From the NCBI GenBank assembly GCA_963666765.1, contig OY762933.1, forward strand, positions 1,550,001 through 1,614,000: a DNA stretch of 64,000 nt, read 5' to 3'. Made by a program: the position numbers and the translations under genes. The stretch comes from Foliamicus sp963666765. Lineage in GTDB: Bacteria > Pseudomonadota > Gammaproteobacteria > Steroidobacterales > Foliamicaceae. Of this stretch, positions 52,067-60,848 are shown in pieces (position 1 is the first letter of the stretch; each line of letters begins with the position of its first letter). Below the pieces are notes generated by a model. It did not search any database, was not told the DNA's origin, and saw only the letters and a list, made by a program, of their open reading frames with translations.

Positions 52067-52810
52067 ATGACCGACTACCACGGCTACCGCCTCCGCGTCG
52101 GCCTCGCGGTGCCTTCCACGAACACGACGGTGCAGCCGGAATGCGAACTGCTGCGCCCGCCGGGCGTGACCAATCACACCGGCCGGGTGAGCATCCGCCA
52201 GCGCAGGATCACCACCGAGAAGGACTTCCTGGCGCACGTGCAGGCCATGCGCGACGGCATGGGCGACGCCATCGACCGGGTCTGCTCGGCGCAGGTGGAC
52301 CACGTGATCATGGGCGTGGCCCTGGAGGCGTTCTGGGGCGGCGTGAAACAGGCGGCGGAACTCCAGGAGAACCTTCAGCAGCGCGCCGGCGTGGGGGTGT
52401 CCATGGGGTCGACGGCCACCGTCGCCGCCCTGCGCGCATTCGGGGTCGAGAAAATCGCGGTGCTGACTCCGCACATGCCGCGCGGCGACGAGCAGGTGCG
52501 CGAATATTTCGTGCAGGCGGGCTTCGACATCCTGCGTCTGGTCGGCCTCAAGTGCCCGTCGCCGATCGAGATCGCCTACACGACGGGACCTCAGATGCGC
52601 TCGGCGATACGCGAACTCGACGGCGACGACGCCGAGGCCATCGTGCAGGTGGGGACCAACCTGCCGGCCATGGACATCTGCGCCGAGGCCGAGGCCTGGC
52701 TCGGCAAGCCGGTGCTGGCGATCAACGCCGTCACCTACTGGGACGCGCTGCGGCGCTCAGGCATCCACGACCGCATCTACGGCCACGGCAGCATCCTGGA
52801 GCAGCACTAA
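52067..52810 (+). CDS. Maleate isomerase / arylmalonate decarboxylase family protein lacking both catalytic Cys
   Basis: 247-residue member of the Asp/Glu racemase superfamily, branch of maleate isomerase and arylmalonate decarboxylase. The opening RVGLAVPSTNTTVQPEC and the STATVAALRAFGVEKIAVLTP segment are typical. Active enzymes use one or two Cys: usually in GCTS after the third strand and in (S/V)CTN after the sixth. Here the equivalent segments read VIMGVALEAFWGG and VQVGTNLPAM, so both Cys are absent. The reaction is therefore unclear. Divergent from the MFS gene of the leftward cluster and ends overlapping the convergent DUF945 stop by four bases. Confidence 0.8.
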   Translation: MTDYHGYRLRVGLAVPSTNTTVQPECELLRPPGVTNHTGRVSIRQRRITTEKDFLAHVQAMRDGMGDAIDRVCSAQVDHVIMGVALEAFWGGVKQAAELQENLQQRAGVGVSMGSTATVAALRAFGVEKIAVLTPHMPRGDEQVREYFVQAGFDILRLVGLKCPSPIEIAYTTGPQMRSAIRELDGDDAEAIVQVGTNLPAMDICAEAEAWLGKPVLAINAVTYWDALRRSGIHDRIYGHGSILEQH

Positions 52811-54222
52811 CCGGGTTCGGTCGCGATCACCGGAGCGGGCGACTGTATGGGCAGGGGCATCGCGCGACCATTCAATTCGAAAGCGCCCTCGCGCAGCGAC
52901 ATGACGAGAACGTAGTCCTCGTCGGTCTGCTGCAACAGTCCCAGCGCCAGACCGGGTCCAAGCAGCGCCTGGCCCAGGAGTTCCTCCGCTGCCGCGACGG
53001 GAATCTCGAAATGCAGAAAACAGTCGGCCCCGGCGAGAAAGGACGCGCTATTCAGGCCGTCCGCCGTGCCGGGAACCTGCTCGCCGTCAAATGCCAGCTG
53101 AAGCGTCAGCGCCAGTATGTGCTCCCCGGCGTAAGTCAGCACAACGTCCAGTTCGGCGTAGGGGCTGCCGGCGAGCAGCGACCGGAAAGCATCGAGCAGT
53201 TCCGGCGTCGGCTGCGGCAGCGCGGGCCGGTCGCTTTCCTCCTCCGCCTGCGCCGGCCCTTCCGGCGCGCCGCTGGCTGCAGCATCGGGCATCGCGCCGC
53301 CCCACGCATCGGCCAATTGCAGCAGCACATCCTCGCTGAACCCTCCCGCGCGCTGCGTAAGCCTGATCGGCCCGAACTCCCTCCCCATGAAGTCCAGCGC
53401 TTCGATGCTTGCACTGCCCTCGACGCCAAACAGTCCCTCGTCGGACAGTGTGCTCGTGTCCAGCGACTCGAGACCGGCCATGCGCATCACGGAATTGCCG
53501 TCCGCCATCTCGACCCGGATCTCTCCAATCGAACTAACCGATTCCGACACGACCAGCATCGCACCACTCTCGAAGCCCTGCGGGTAATCGATCTGGCGCT
53601 GAAGTTCCGCTAACGTGATACGCGCGGACTCCTCCGCCGCGCCGAAGGTCATTTCCATGTTTTCAAGCGCGGCAGTCTGCAGTTGAAAGGCGTCGGGCCC
53701 GGTCCACTCGCCTTCCACCAGGAATCCTTCCAGCTCCAGGAACACGGCGCCGAGGTCCGCACGCAGGCTCCGCGCCTCGATCCGGTTGTGGACCGTTCGC
53801 CCCGAGAAGGAACTCAGGTACACCACAAGGTCGTTGGCCGGACTGTCCGGCGAGTAGATAGTGTCCGCCGAGGCCTCGGCGCCCAGGGCGACACGCCCCC
53901 GGGCATGAAACAGCCCCACGCCGGGACCCACGGCGAAATACACGGGACCGTGGGCAATCTCAAGATCCACCGCAATCAGCCCGGGGCGCGGCATGTCCGG
54001 CGGAATCGCGCCGGGAAAGGGCAGGCCGTGAAGCGGCCGCCATTCAAGCCGCGCCGTGGACGAGAACCAGCCGCGCCGATAATCGGTCACCTCCATCCGA
54101 AAACCGTTCGGCATGTTCGCCAACCGGTCCTTGAGTGTGCCTTCGGCAACCTGACCGAAATATCCCGCCGGAAGAACGATGGCGGCAGCAATCAGCCCGA
54201 CTGCAATCAAGCTCTTCTTCAT
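52807..54222 (-). CDS. DUF945 (YdgA-like) exported protein
   Basis: 471-residue protein of the DUF945 family. A single N-terminal membrane or signal segment (MKKSLIAVGLIAAAIVLPAGY) is followed by GQVAEGTLKDRLANM and the characteristic TDYRRGWFSSTARLE, then a long beta-rich body with an acidic Pro/Glu stretch around residues 330-345. YdgA-like proteins are thought to sit in the periplasm; no activity is established. The start is the ATG at 54220-54222. It returns the window to generic gammaproteobacterial content. Confidence 0.85.
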   Translation of the reverse strand: MKKSLIAVGLIAAAIVLPAGYFGQVAEGTLKDRLANMPNGFRMEVTDYRRGWFSSTARLEWRPLHGLPFPGAIPPDMPRPGLIAVDLEIAHGPVYFAVGPGVGLFHARGRVALGAEASADTIYSPDSPANDLVVYLSSFSGRTVHNRIEARSLRADLGAVFLELEGFLVEGEWTGPDAFQLQTAALENMEMTFGAAEESARITLAELQRQIDYPQGFESGAMLVVSESVSSIGEIRVEMADGNSVMRMAGLESLDTSTLSDEGLFGVEGSASIEALDFMGREFGPIRLTQRAGGFSEDVLLQLADAWGGAMPDAAASGAPEGPAQAEEESDRPALPQPTPELLDAFRSLLAGSPYAELDVVLTYAGEHILALTLQLAFDGEQVPGTADGLNSASFLAGADCFLHFEIPVAAAEELLGQALLGPGLALGLLQQTDEDYVLVMSLREGAFELNGRAMPLPIQSPAPVIATEPG

Positions 54223-54365
54223 TAGAGCCTCCAGAAAACGAAAATCACAAAATCCCTGGCCTGCCGCACGCTGCAACGATCCGGTTGACCAGCCTGAAAT
54301 TATTCTTCTTTGGCGGGAATCTAGACGCTGGCCGCAGCAGGGTCAACCAGGCGGCGCCTGGCCTT

Positions 54366-55631
54366 CTACACTTCCTTCACCCGCGTGAGCAGGATGAAGC
54401 CCGCCACCAGCAGCACCAGGATCGCCAGCACGCCGAGCCGCTGACTGTCCAGGACCAGCGCCGCGTAGCCGGTAAGGACCGGCCCCAGAATCGCCGCGAA
54501 GCGCCCGAACATGTTGTAGAAGCCGAACATTTCGGTGGACTTGCCGGGCGGCGCCAGGCGCGCGAACATGGAGCGGCTCAGGCTCTGCACACCGCCCTGG
54601 GCGAGGCCGATCATCGCCGCCAGGAGATAGAAGTGCCATGCCTCGCTGGCCATGCTGGCCATGAAGGTAACCAGGCAATAGACCACCAGAGCCACGTAAA
54701 TGCAGCGTCGGGGGCCGAAGCGCCGCCCGGCGAATCCGAAGGCCAGTGTGGCCGGAAACCCGATGTAATTCGTCACAAGAATCGCGAACACGAGGTCCGA
54801 GGGCGGTAGATTGATGGCGGCGCCGAAATCGACCGCCATCTTGATTATGGTGTGCACACCGTCGATGTAAAGGAAATACGACAGAAGGAAAAGCCAAAGC
54901 TGCGGGTATTGGCGTGCCGTGCGCACAGTCGACCACAGTTGCCGCCAGGCCGCGCCGAGGCGCGCCCGGCGGCCCGTGTCGCCCGTTCGGTGTCCGCTGC
55001 GTAACAGCGGTACCGAAAAAAGCACCCACCAGGCGCCCACCACCAGCATGCTTACCTGCATCGCCTGCACCTGTGAATCCAGACCGAACCTTGCGGGATC
55101 GACCGTCACCAGCGCGCACAGGGTAAAAAGCATCGCGCTGCCGATATAGCCCAGCGAGAAGCCGTAGGCGGATACCAGATCGTACTGTTTGGGCTCGGCC
55201 ACCTCCGTCAGCAGTGCGTCGTAGAAGATATTGGCCGCCGAATAGCCGAGCCAGGCCAAAACGAAGAGGGAGAGTCCCGTCGCCCAGTGTCCGGCTCCCG
55301 GCAGCGCAAGCATCACGGTGCAGATCGCCCCGGGCACGACGCACATTGCCAGCATGCGGCGGCGGCGGCCGCCCTGATCGGCCAGCGCCCCAAGCAGCGG
55401 AGCGGCCAGCGCCAGCAGCAGGGCAGCGATGCTGTTGGCCGAGCCCCAGATGAACGTGATCCGGGTGGAGGTTTCGCCCGCCGACCAGTGCTCGCGCAGC
55501 AGCAGGGGAACGAACGAGGTCATTACGATCAGGGCGAAGGCCGAATTGGCCCAGTCGTACATCGCCCATCGCCAGGCCTCGCCCGACAGCGCCCGGAAAG
55601 TTGCGGGGCGACCTGCGCGCGCGGCGCTCAA
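54366..55631 (-). CDS. MFS transporter of the UMF1/Atg22-like type
   Basis: 421-residue inner-membrane carrier with twelve predicted helices. The opening WAMYDWANSAFALIVMTSFVP is the marker of the UMF1/Atg22-like family, often annotated as permeases of unknown substrate. Other parts: ADQGGRRRRMLAMC and LTEVAEPKQYDLVSAYGFSLGY. It overlaps the uracil-DNA glycosylase gene by four bases (its start lies at 55631, the stop of the glycosylase frame is upstream at 55628), so the two are translated together. Confidence 0.9.
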   Translation of the reverse strand: MSAARAGRPATFRALSGEAWRWAMYDWANSAFALIVMTSFVPLLLREHWSAGETSTRITFIWGSANSIAALLLALAAPLLGALADQGGRRRRMLAMCVVPGAICTVMLALPGAGHWATGLSLFVLAWLGYSAANIFYDALLTEVAEPKQYDLVSAYGFSLGYIGSAMLFTLCALVTVDPARFGLDSQVQAMQVSMLVVGAWWVLFSVPLLRSGHRTGDTGRRARLGAAWRQLWSTVRTARQYPQLWLFLLSYFLYIDGVHTIIKMAVDFGAAINLPPSDLVFAILVTNYIGFPATLAFGFAGRRFGPRRCIYVALVVYCLVTFMASMASEAWHFYLLAAMIGLAQGGVQSLSRSMFARLAPPGKSTEMFGFYNMFGRFAAILGPVLTGYAALVLDSQRLGVLAILVLLVAGFILLTRVKEV

Positions 55632-56413
55632 ACGGACTTGCGCTCCCGCTGCAAGGCGTCCATCTCGCGCATTGCCAGTTGCAGGTCCTCCCAGGCCTTG
55701 CGCTTCTGCCCGGGCGACCGCAGCAGGTAGGCGGGGTGGTAGGTCACCAGCACCGGCGGCTCAAGGTGGGCGGGGTATTGCAGTTTGCCGCGCAGCGCGC
55801 CCACCGGCCGGTCGGTTTCGAGCAGGCGCTGGGCCGCCACCGCGCCCAGGGCGACGATAAGCCGCGGCGCGATCAGTTCGATCTGGCGCTTGAGGTAGGG
55901 AATACATGCGGCCGCTTCCTCAAGGGACGGATTGCGATTGCCGGGCGGGCGGCACTTGACGATATTGGCGATATAGACAATCGTCCGGTCCAGGTTCATC
56001 GCCTTCAGCATCGCGTCCAGCAACTTGCCCGCCCGGCCGACAAACGGCTCGCCCCGGCGGTCCTCCTCCTCTCCCGGCCCTTCGCCGACGAACATCCAGT
56101 CGGCCTTCGGGTTGCCGACGCCGAACACGGTTTGCCGGCGACCGGAATGCAGCGCGCAGGCCGTGCAGGCCGCCACCTTGCTGCACAGCGCCTCCAGTTC
56201 CGGCGGACTGGAAGCAACGGGTGCCGGAGCGAGGGCCTCCCGCCCTCTAGAATCCGACCCTTCCTGCGTCGAAGGCGTCGCCCCTGCGGCCGGCTCCGCG
56301 CTCTGTACGCCATCGCCCGACAGCGGCGACTCCGAGCGCCCCGTCCAGACGCTTACGTCCATCAACTCAAGAAGATCGCGCTGCGCCCGGCTGAATCTGC
56401 TTTCCTGCCCCAT
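55628..56413 (-). CDS. Uracil-DNA glycosylase, family 4 (iron-sulfur)
   Basis: 261-residue DNA repair enzyme that removes uracil. A variable N-terminal part (about 1-85) is followed by the 4Fe-4S glycosylase domain: Cys ligands in CSKVAACTACALH and IVKCRPPGNRNP with a later Cys, active-site GEGPGEEEDRRGEPFVGRAG, and YHPAYLLRSP near the C-terminus. The N-terminal linker contains a family-D hairpin (56226-56248) in coding sequence, giving residues like SRGREALAP. It ends with the ATGA-type overlap to the MFS gene and starts 24 bases after pssA. Confidence 0.93.
   Translation of the reverse strand: MGQESRFSRAQRDLLELMDVSVWTGRSESPLSGDGVQSAEPAAGATPSTQEGSDSRGREALAPAPVASSPPELEALCSKVAACTACALHSGRRQTVFGVGNPKADWMFVGEGPGEEEDRRGEPFVGRAGKLLDAMLKAMNLDRTIVYIANIVKCRPPGNRNPSLEEAAACIPYLKRQIELIAPRLIVALGAVAAQRLLETDRPVGALRGKLQYPAHLEPPVLVTYHPAYLLRSPGQKRKAWEDLQLAMREMDALQRERKSV
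56226..56248. repeat. Family D hairpin inside the uracil-DNA glycosylase gene
   Basis: Minus-strand AGAGGGCGGGAGGCCCTCG followed by CTCC. It matches the intergenic copy at 42660-42683 at 21 of 23 positions, with both changes in the loop or tail. It is in frame in the unconserved linker before the iron-sulfur domain, so it is tolerated there. This shows the hairpin family can enter coding DNA. Confidence 0.65.
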
Positions 56414-56437
56414 AAGCCGCCGGCAGACTCGCCTGGT

Positions 56438-57235
56438 TCAATCGGCGGCTTTGCGCATCGCGCGGCGGCGGCCCTTCTGTACTGCGCGCCACGCCAGCAG
56501 CCCCGGACCCAGCCCCACATATACGCCGAACAGAGTAAACAGCATGAGCGGCGCGTCCAGCGCAATCAGGGCAAAGCAGACCGGAATCGCCGCCATCTGG
56601 GTAAATTTCAGCCGCCGGTTCACGGCGAAGTGCTTGAAGCTGGGATAGGCGATACGCACGCACATCAGGGTCGCGGCCGCAAGCGTCACGAAGCCCGCCA
56701 GAATCAGGACCGGCAGGCCCGTCCACTGGGACTCGGCCGCCAGCCACACGAAGCCGGCCACGAAGCCCGCGGCCGCCGGGCACGGCAGGCCCTCGAAGAA
56801 GTTCTTGTCGCTGGTCGATTCCCGCGCGGTATAGCGCGCCAGGCGCAGGGCCGTGCCGACCGCGAACAAGAAGGCGATCACCCAGCCGACCTTGTCCCAG
56901 ACCCAGCCGTAATCGCCCATGTACTTAAGGCCCCACTGGTACATCACCACCGCGGGACCCAGGCCGAATGCGACCACGTCCGACAGCGAATCGTACTGGC
57001 GGCCGAACTCCGTCACGGTCCCGGTCATTCGGGCGACCCGGCCGTCGAGGGCGTCAAGAATCATCGCCACGAACAGGGACACCGCGGCCCTCTCGAAATC
57101 GCCGTCGGCCCCGGCCACGATGGCGTAGAAGCCGGCGAACAGCGCGCCGCTGGTCAGCAGGTTGGGGAAAAGGTATATCCCCCGTTTGCGCATCGCCGCC
57201 CTGCCCCGGGCGAATTTTTCGCGGTTACCCTCCAT
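56438..57235 (-). CDS. pssA: CDP-diacylglycerol-serine O-phosphatidyltransferase
   Basis: Makes phosphatidylserine, the precursor of phosphatidylethanolamine, in the cytoplasmic membrane. 265 residues, membrane-bound type. The CDP-alcohol transferase motif is DALDGRVARMTGTVTEFGRQ followed by YDSLSD (DGxxAR..G..D..D), and RGIYLFPNLLTSGALFAGFYAI precedes it. About seven helices follow or surround the motif. I start at the ATG 57233-57235; an ATG at 57193 would give an even shorter N-terminus. It is divergent from proS. Confidence 0.93.
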   Translation of the reverse strand: MEGNREKFARGRAAMRKRGIYLFPNLLTSGALFAGFYAIVAGADGDFERAAVSLFVAMILDALDGRVARMTGTVTEFGRQYDSLSDVVAFGLGPAVVMYQWGLKYMGDYGWVWDKVGWVIAFLFAVGTALRLARYTARESTSDKNFFEGLPCPAAAGFVAGFVWLAAESQWTGLPVLILAGFVTLAAATLMCVRIAYPSFKHFAVNRRLKFTQMAAIPVCFALIALDAPLMLFTLFGVYVGLGPGLLAWRAVQKGRRRAMRKAAD

Positions 57236-57333
57236 CCGGGCAAGTCTGCCACAAGCCCGACGGCCGGGAACCGCCCGCGGGCGGGCTCGAACAGCTTCCA
57301 CTACAATTGCCGCTCCGAAAGTCAGACCCCACG

Positions 57334-59043
57334 ATGCGCCTCTCCAAGCTCCCCCTGGCCACATTGCGCGAGACCCCGGCCGAAGCCGAAATCGCGAGCC
57401 ACCGTCTCATGCTGCGCTCCGGGATGGTGCGCCGGCTGGCCTCGGGGCTGTTCACCTGGATGCCCCTGGGCTGGCGCGTGGCGCGCATCGTCGAGCGGGT
57501 GACGCGCCAGGAGATGGAACGCATCGGGGCCCACGAGATACTGATGCCGGCGGTCCATCCCGCGGAATTGTGGCGCGAGAGCGGCCGCTGGGAGGACTAT
57601 GGCGACCTCCTGTTGAAGATGCGCGACCGGGGCGAGAGGGAATACTGCTTCGGTCCCACCCACGAAGAGGTGATTACCGACATCGCCCGCAGGGAACTGA
57701 GGAGTTACAGGCAGCTGCCGGTCAGCTTCTTCCAGATCCAGACCAAGTTCCGCGACGAAATCCGCCCCCGTTTCGGCGTGATGCGGGCCCGCGAGTTCAT
57801 CATGAAGGACTCTTATTCCTTCCACCTCGGCGAGGAGTCGCTGAGCGACATCTACGGCGACTATCGCCAGGCCTACAGCCGCGTTTTCGAGCGCCTGGGC
57901 CTCAATTACCGCGTGGTGCAGGCGGATTCCGGCGAAATCGGCGGCTCGCGCTCGCAGGAATTCCACGTGCTGGCCGATTCGGGCGAGGACCTGATCGTCT
58001 GGTGCGAAGGCGACGATTTCGCCGCCAACCTGGAGCTGGCGCCCGCCCTGCCCCCGGAGGGCGACAGGGAGGCGCCCGGCGACGCCATGACCGAAGCGCA
58101 CACGCCCGGCATGCGCACCATCCGGCAGGTCGCGGCGCACCTGGATCAGCCGCTGGAAGACTGCCTCAAGACCCTGCTGGTCAAGGCCGAAGGCGGCGGC
58201 GTCGTGGCGCTGGTGCTGCGCGGCGACCACGAGGTCAACGAACTGAAGGCGACGGGCCTGCCGAAAGTAGCCAAGCCCCTTACGCTGGCCAATGCGCAGG
58301 AGGTGGCCCAGGCGGCAAGTTGCCCGCCGGGCTTTGTCGGCCCGGTCAACCTGTCCGTGACCACCTACGTCGATCACGCCGCGGGCCACAGCGCGAACTT
58401 CGCCTGCGGGGCGAACCGGCGCGACAAGCATTTCGTCAACGTCAACTGGGGGCGCGACCTGCCGGAGCCCGAATGCGTGGACCTGAGAAACGCCGTAGAG
58501 GGCGACCGCAGCCCGGGCGGGGGCGGCAGCCTGCAAATCGCCCGGGGCATCGAAGTCGGGCACATATTCCAGTTGGGCGACAAGTACAGCCGCTCGATGA
58601 ACGCCGTCGTACTGGATGAGAACGGCGCCGAGCAGCACATGCAGATGGGCTGCTACGGCCTGGGCGTAACGCGAACGGTGGCCGCGGCCATCGAGCAGAA
58701 TCACGACGAGCGGGGCATTATCTGGCCCGAAGCGATGGCGCCATTCAGCCTGGTGATCGTGGCGCTGAACATCGCGCGCGACGAGGAGGTGCGGGCAACG
58801 GCGGAGCAACTCTACGAGGACCTGCAATCGCAGGGCGTGGACGTGCTGTTCGACGACCGCGATGCCAGCCCGGGGGTCAAACTGGCGGACGCCGACCTGA
58901 TCGGCATTCCGCACCGTGTGGTGGTCAGCGCCCGTGGTCTGAAGCAGGGCACGCTGGAATACAAGCACCGCCGTTCGGAGGACGCCGAGGGCTTAAGCGC
59001 CGCCGAGGCCGCGGATTTGCTGGCCGATCGAGCAAGGCGCTGA
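57334..59043 (+). CDS. proS: Prolyl-tRNA synthetase
   Basis: Charges tRNA-Pro in the cytoplasm. 569 residues, bacterial type: class II core motifs RHRMLRSGMVRR-like (SHRLMLRSGMVRRLASGLF) and FRDEIRPRFGVMRAREFIMKD in pieces, an editing (INS) domain at about 225-400, and the C-terminal anticodon-binding domain (ALNIARDEEVRATAEQLYEDL). The third motif region has MGCYGLGVTRTVAA. The ATG is at 57334; the longer frame overlaps pssA and is not used. Palindrome B1 follows its stop. Confidence 0.97.
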   Translation: MRLSKLPLATLRETPAEAEIASHRLMLRSGMVRRLASGLFTWMPLGWRVARIVERVTRQEMERIGAHEILMPAVHPAELWRESGRWEDYGDLLLKMRDRGEREYCFGPTHEEVITDIARRELRSYRQLPVSFFQIQTKFRDEIRPRFGVMRAREFIMKDSYSFHLGEESLSDIYGDYRQAYSRVFERLGLNYRVVQADSGEIGGSRSQEFHVLADSGEDLIVWCEGDDFAANLELAPALPPEGDREAPGDAMTEAHTPGMRTIRQVAAHLDQPLEDCLKTLLVKAEGGGVVALVLRGDHEVNELKATGLPKVAKPLTLANAQEVAQAASCPPGFVGPVNLSVTTYVDHAAGHSANFACGANRRDKHFVNVNWGRDLPEPECVDLRNAVEGDRSPGGGGSLQIARGIEVGHIFQLGDKYSRSMNAVVLDENGAEQHMQMGCYGLGVTRTVAAAIEQNHDERGIIWPEAMAPFSLVIVALNIARDEEVRATAEQLYEDLQSQGVDVLFDDRDASPGVKLADADLIGIPHRVVVSARGLKQGTLEYKHRRSEDAEGLSAAEAADLLADRARR

Positions 59044-59049
59044 CCCTTC

Positions 59050-59119
59050 GCGCGTCGCCGCACCTTTCCCTTCGGAGCCACTTCGCGACGCTCCTGCCGG
59101 GAAAGGTGCGGCGACGCGC
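59050..59119. repeat. Palindrome, family B copy 1 (B1)
   Basis: Perfect 21-bp arms 59050-59070 and 59099-59119 around a 28-base loop. On the minus strand the loop contains GGAGCGTCGCGAAGTGGC and is identical over all 28 bases to that of copy B3, while the outer parts of the arms differ. It lies between the convergent proS and acyP genes, with no run of T after the stem. Confidence 0.9.
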
Positions 59120-59151
59120 TTGAGTGGGCGTCAAGGCATCGTCAGCGGGCG

Positions 59152-59436
59152 TCAGTGCGTTCTGAAGTCGGGCAGGTGCTGCCACTCGTCCAGCTGCTCA
59201 TCGGCCTGCTGAACATCGCTTACCTGTGCGGAGGGCGGTCCATGGCGCAGCCACTCGCCCAGTTCGTCCACTGCCGATTCCGGCCCCAGGGCCAGGACCA
59301 TCACGTTGCCGTCCGGCGTATTTCTGGCACGACCGCGCAGACCCAGGCGGTGCGCAACGCTGGCGGTGCTGGCGCGAAAGAACACGCCCTGCACGCGTCC
59401 CGAAACGATGTAGCGGCGGCAGATCTCTGCGGACAT
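59152..59436 (-). CDS. acyP: Acylphosphatase
   Basis: Small enzyme that hydrolyses acyl phosphates. 94 residues, normal size. The active-site segment is YIVSGRVQGVFFRAST with the phosphate-binding Arg, followed by GLRGRARNTPDGNV with the catalytic Asn. The start is the ATG at 59434-59436 (MSAEI); the longer open frame upstream is not conserved-looking. It is convergent with proS across palindrome B1, and divergent from the M24 peptidase gene. Confidence 0.93.
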   Translation of the reverse strand: MSAEICRRYIVSGRVQGVFFRASTASVAHRLGLRGRARNTPDGNVMVLALGPESAVDELGEWLRHGPPSAQVSDVQQADEQLDEWQHLPDFRTH

Positions 59437-59484
59437 AGGGGGCATTCTACCCGGCCAGGGTCGGCGCGTTAGAATCAATCGGCC

Positions 59485-60801
59485 ATGACCCCGCACGAAT
59501 CATTCCGGGAAACGTTTGCCGCAGGCGGTTCGCTGCTCAAGGGGGGGCCGCTGTTCAATCGCGAGAGGGCCGAGAAGGTCCTGCAGCAGGAAGGGCTGGC
59601 CGGACTGATCGTGGCCGAGCCGGTCAACGTATTTCACCTGACCGGGTACTGGCCGCAACTCGGAAAGATGGGCTTCCCCGCACCCTCCCTGGCTTTGCTT
59701 TCCGCCAATCCGAAGAAGCCGGTGGCGCTGGTCATCCCGCAGTTTCTTTATTACCTCGTCTATGCCGACTCCCACTTTGACGGCGGCGTGGAACCCTACG
59801 TTTACACCCACCGCGCGGTAACCGCGACTGCCGTTCTGGGCGACGTGGAGGAACCCGGCGCCGGCGACCTCCGCATCTACCGCGACAAGGGCGAAGCCCC
59901 GGTGGACGCGGTCGAAACCCACCGGCGGGCCGCGGTGGAGGCGGCTGCCGCGCGCAACGGCCTCAGCGCCGAGCGCGAATGGGCGATGGTGAAGGCCGCG
60001 CGCGCCCTGGACATGGACAAGGGCCGTGTGGGCGTGGACCACATGGCGATCATGGCAATGCTCGAATACTCGCCTCTCAAGGCCACGGCGGTGGCGGGCG
60101 AGAACACCCTGCGCAAGATACGAGTGGTCAAGTCGCCACGCGAGATCGAACTGATGCGCCTGGCCTCGCAGGCCAACGCCGACGCCGCCCTGGCCGCCGC
60201 CGGCGCGGCGCGCGAAGGCGCCACCACCCAGGAGTTGCGGGCGTCGTTCTTCTCCGAGGCCGCCAGCCGCGGCAACGCAGGCGTATTCATGTCGATCGAT
60301 CGCATGATCTCCGAAGTCGTCGACTTCGAGTTCGGCGAGGGGTCCGCCTTCTTCATCGACTGCGTCAGCCACGGCTGGCATTACCACGGGGACTTCGCCC
60401 GCACCATATTCGTCGGCGAACCGGCGAACGCCATGCGCGATGCGACCCGGGCGATGCATATCGGCTGGGAGGCGATACGCGAGAAACTGCGGCCCGGCCT
60501 GCGCTACTCGGAAATCCCCCCGATCGGCCAGAAGGCGGTGCGGGACTCGGGCCTGGACTTCGACATTCCGTTCGCGCCGCACAGCGTGGGCCTTACGCAC
60601 ACTGACGAGCCCGGTCAGGACGGGCGTCCGTACTGGGTGAAGGAGGACCTCAAGCTGGAGCCCGGCATGATCATCAGCGTGGATTGCCCCGTGATGAACA
60701 CGGGCATCGGCGGCTCCGCGCACATGGAGGACTTGAGCCTGATTACCGCCCACGGCGCCGAACCCGTCCACACCATTACCGACCCCGTCATCATCGTCTG
60801 A
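59485..60801 (+). CDS. M24 family peptidase (Xaa-Pro aminopeptidase-like), one metal ligand altered
   Basis: 438-residue protein with an N-terminal creatinase-like domain (about 1-170) and a pita-bread M24 domain (about 185-420). Metal ligands expected for the family: Asp in FFIDCVSHGWHYHGDFART (two Asp), His in FAPHSVGLTHTDEP, Glu in GGSAHMEDLSLIT. The penultimate ligand, usually Glu in SVEPG, reads Asp (MIISVDCPV). This may reduce or alter peptidase activity. Substrate unknown. It lies upstream of palindrome B2 and a WrbA-like gene on the same strand. Confidence 0.85.
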   Translation: MTPHESFRETFAAGGSLLKGGPLFNRERAEKVLQQEGLAGLIVAEPVNVFHLTGYWPQLGKMGFPAPSLALLSANPKKPVALVIPQFLYYLVYADSHFDGGVEPYVYTHRAVTATAVLGDVEEPGAGDLRIYRDKGEAPVDAVETHRRAAVEAAAARNGLSAEREWAMVKAARALDMDKGRVGVDHMAIMAMLEYSPLKATAVAGENTLRKIRVVKSPREIELMRLASQANADAALAAAGAAREGATTQELRASFFSEAASRGNAGVFMSIDRMISEVVDFEFGEGSAFFIDCVSHGWHYHGDFARTIFVGEPANAMRDATRAMHIGWEAIREKLRPGLRYSEIPPIGQKAVRDSGLDFDIPFAPHSVGLTHTDEPGQDGRPYWVKEDLKLEPGMIISVDCPVMNTGIGGSAHMEDLSLITAHGAEPVHTITDPVIIV

Positions 60802-60848
60802 CGCCCATGCAATGCACTACCAGGCGCCGCTTGCGGGATCGGCGAAGA

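Noticed and set aside
59050..59119. Palindromes A and B as standard intrinsic terminators
   Set aside because: Position suits termination, but there is no run of T after the stems and the loops are far longer and more conserved than needed; recorded as repeats instead.
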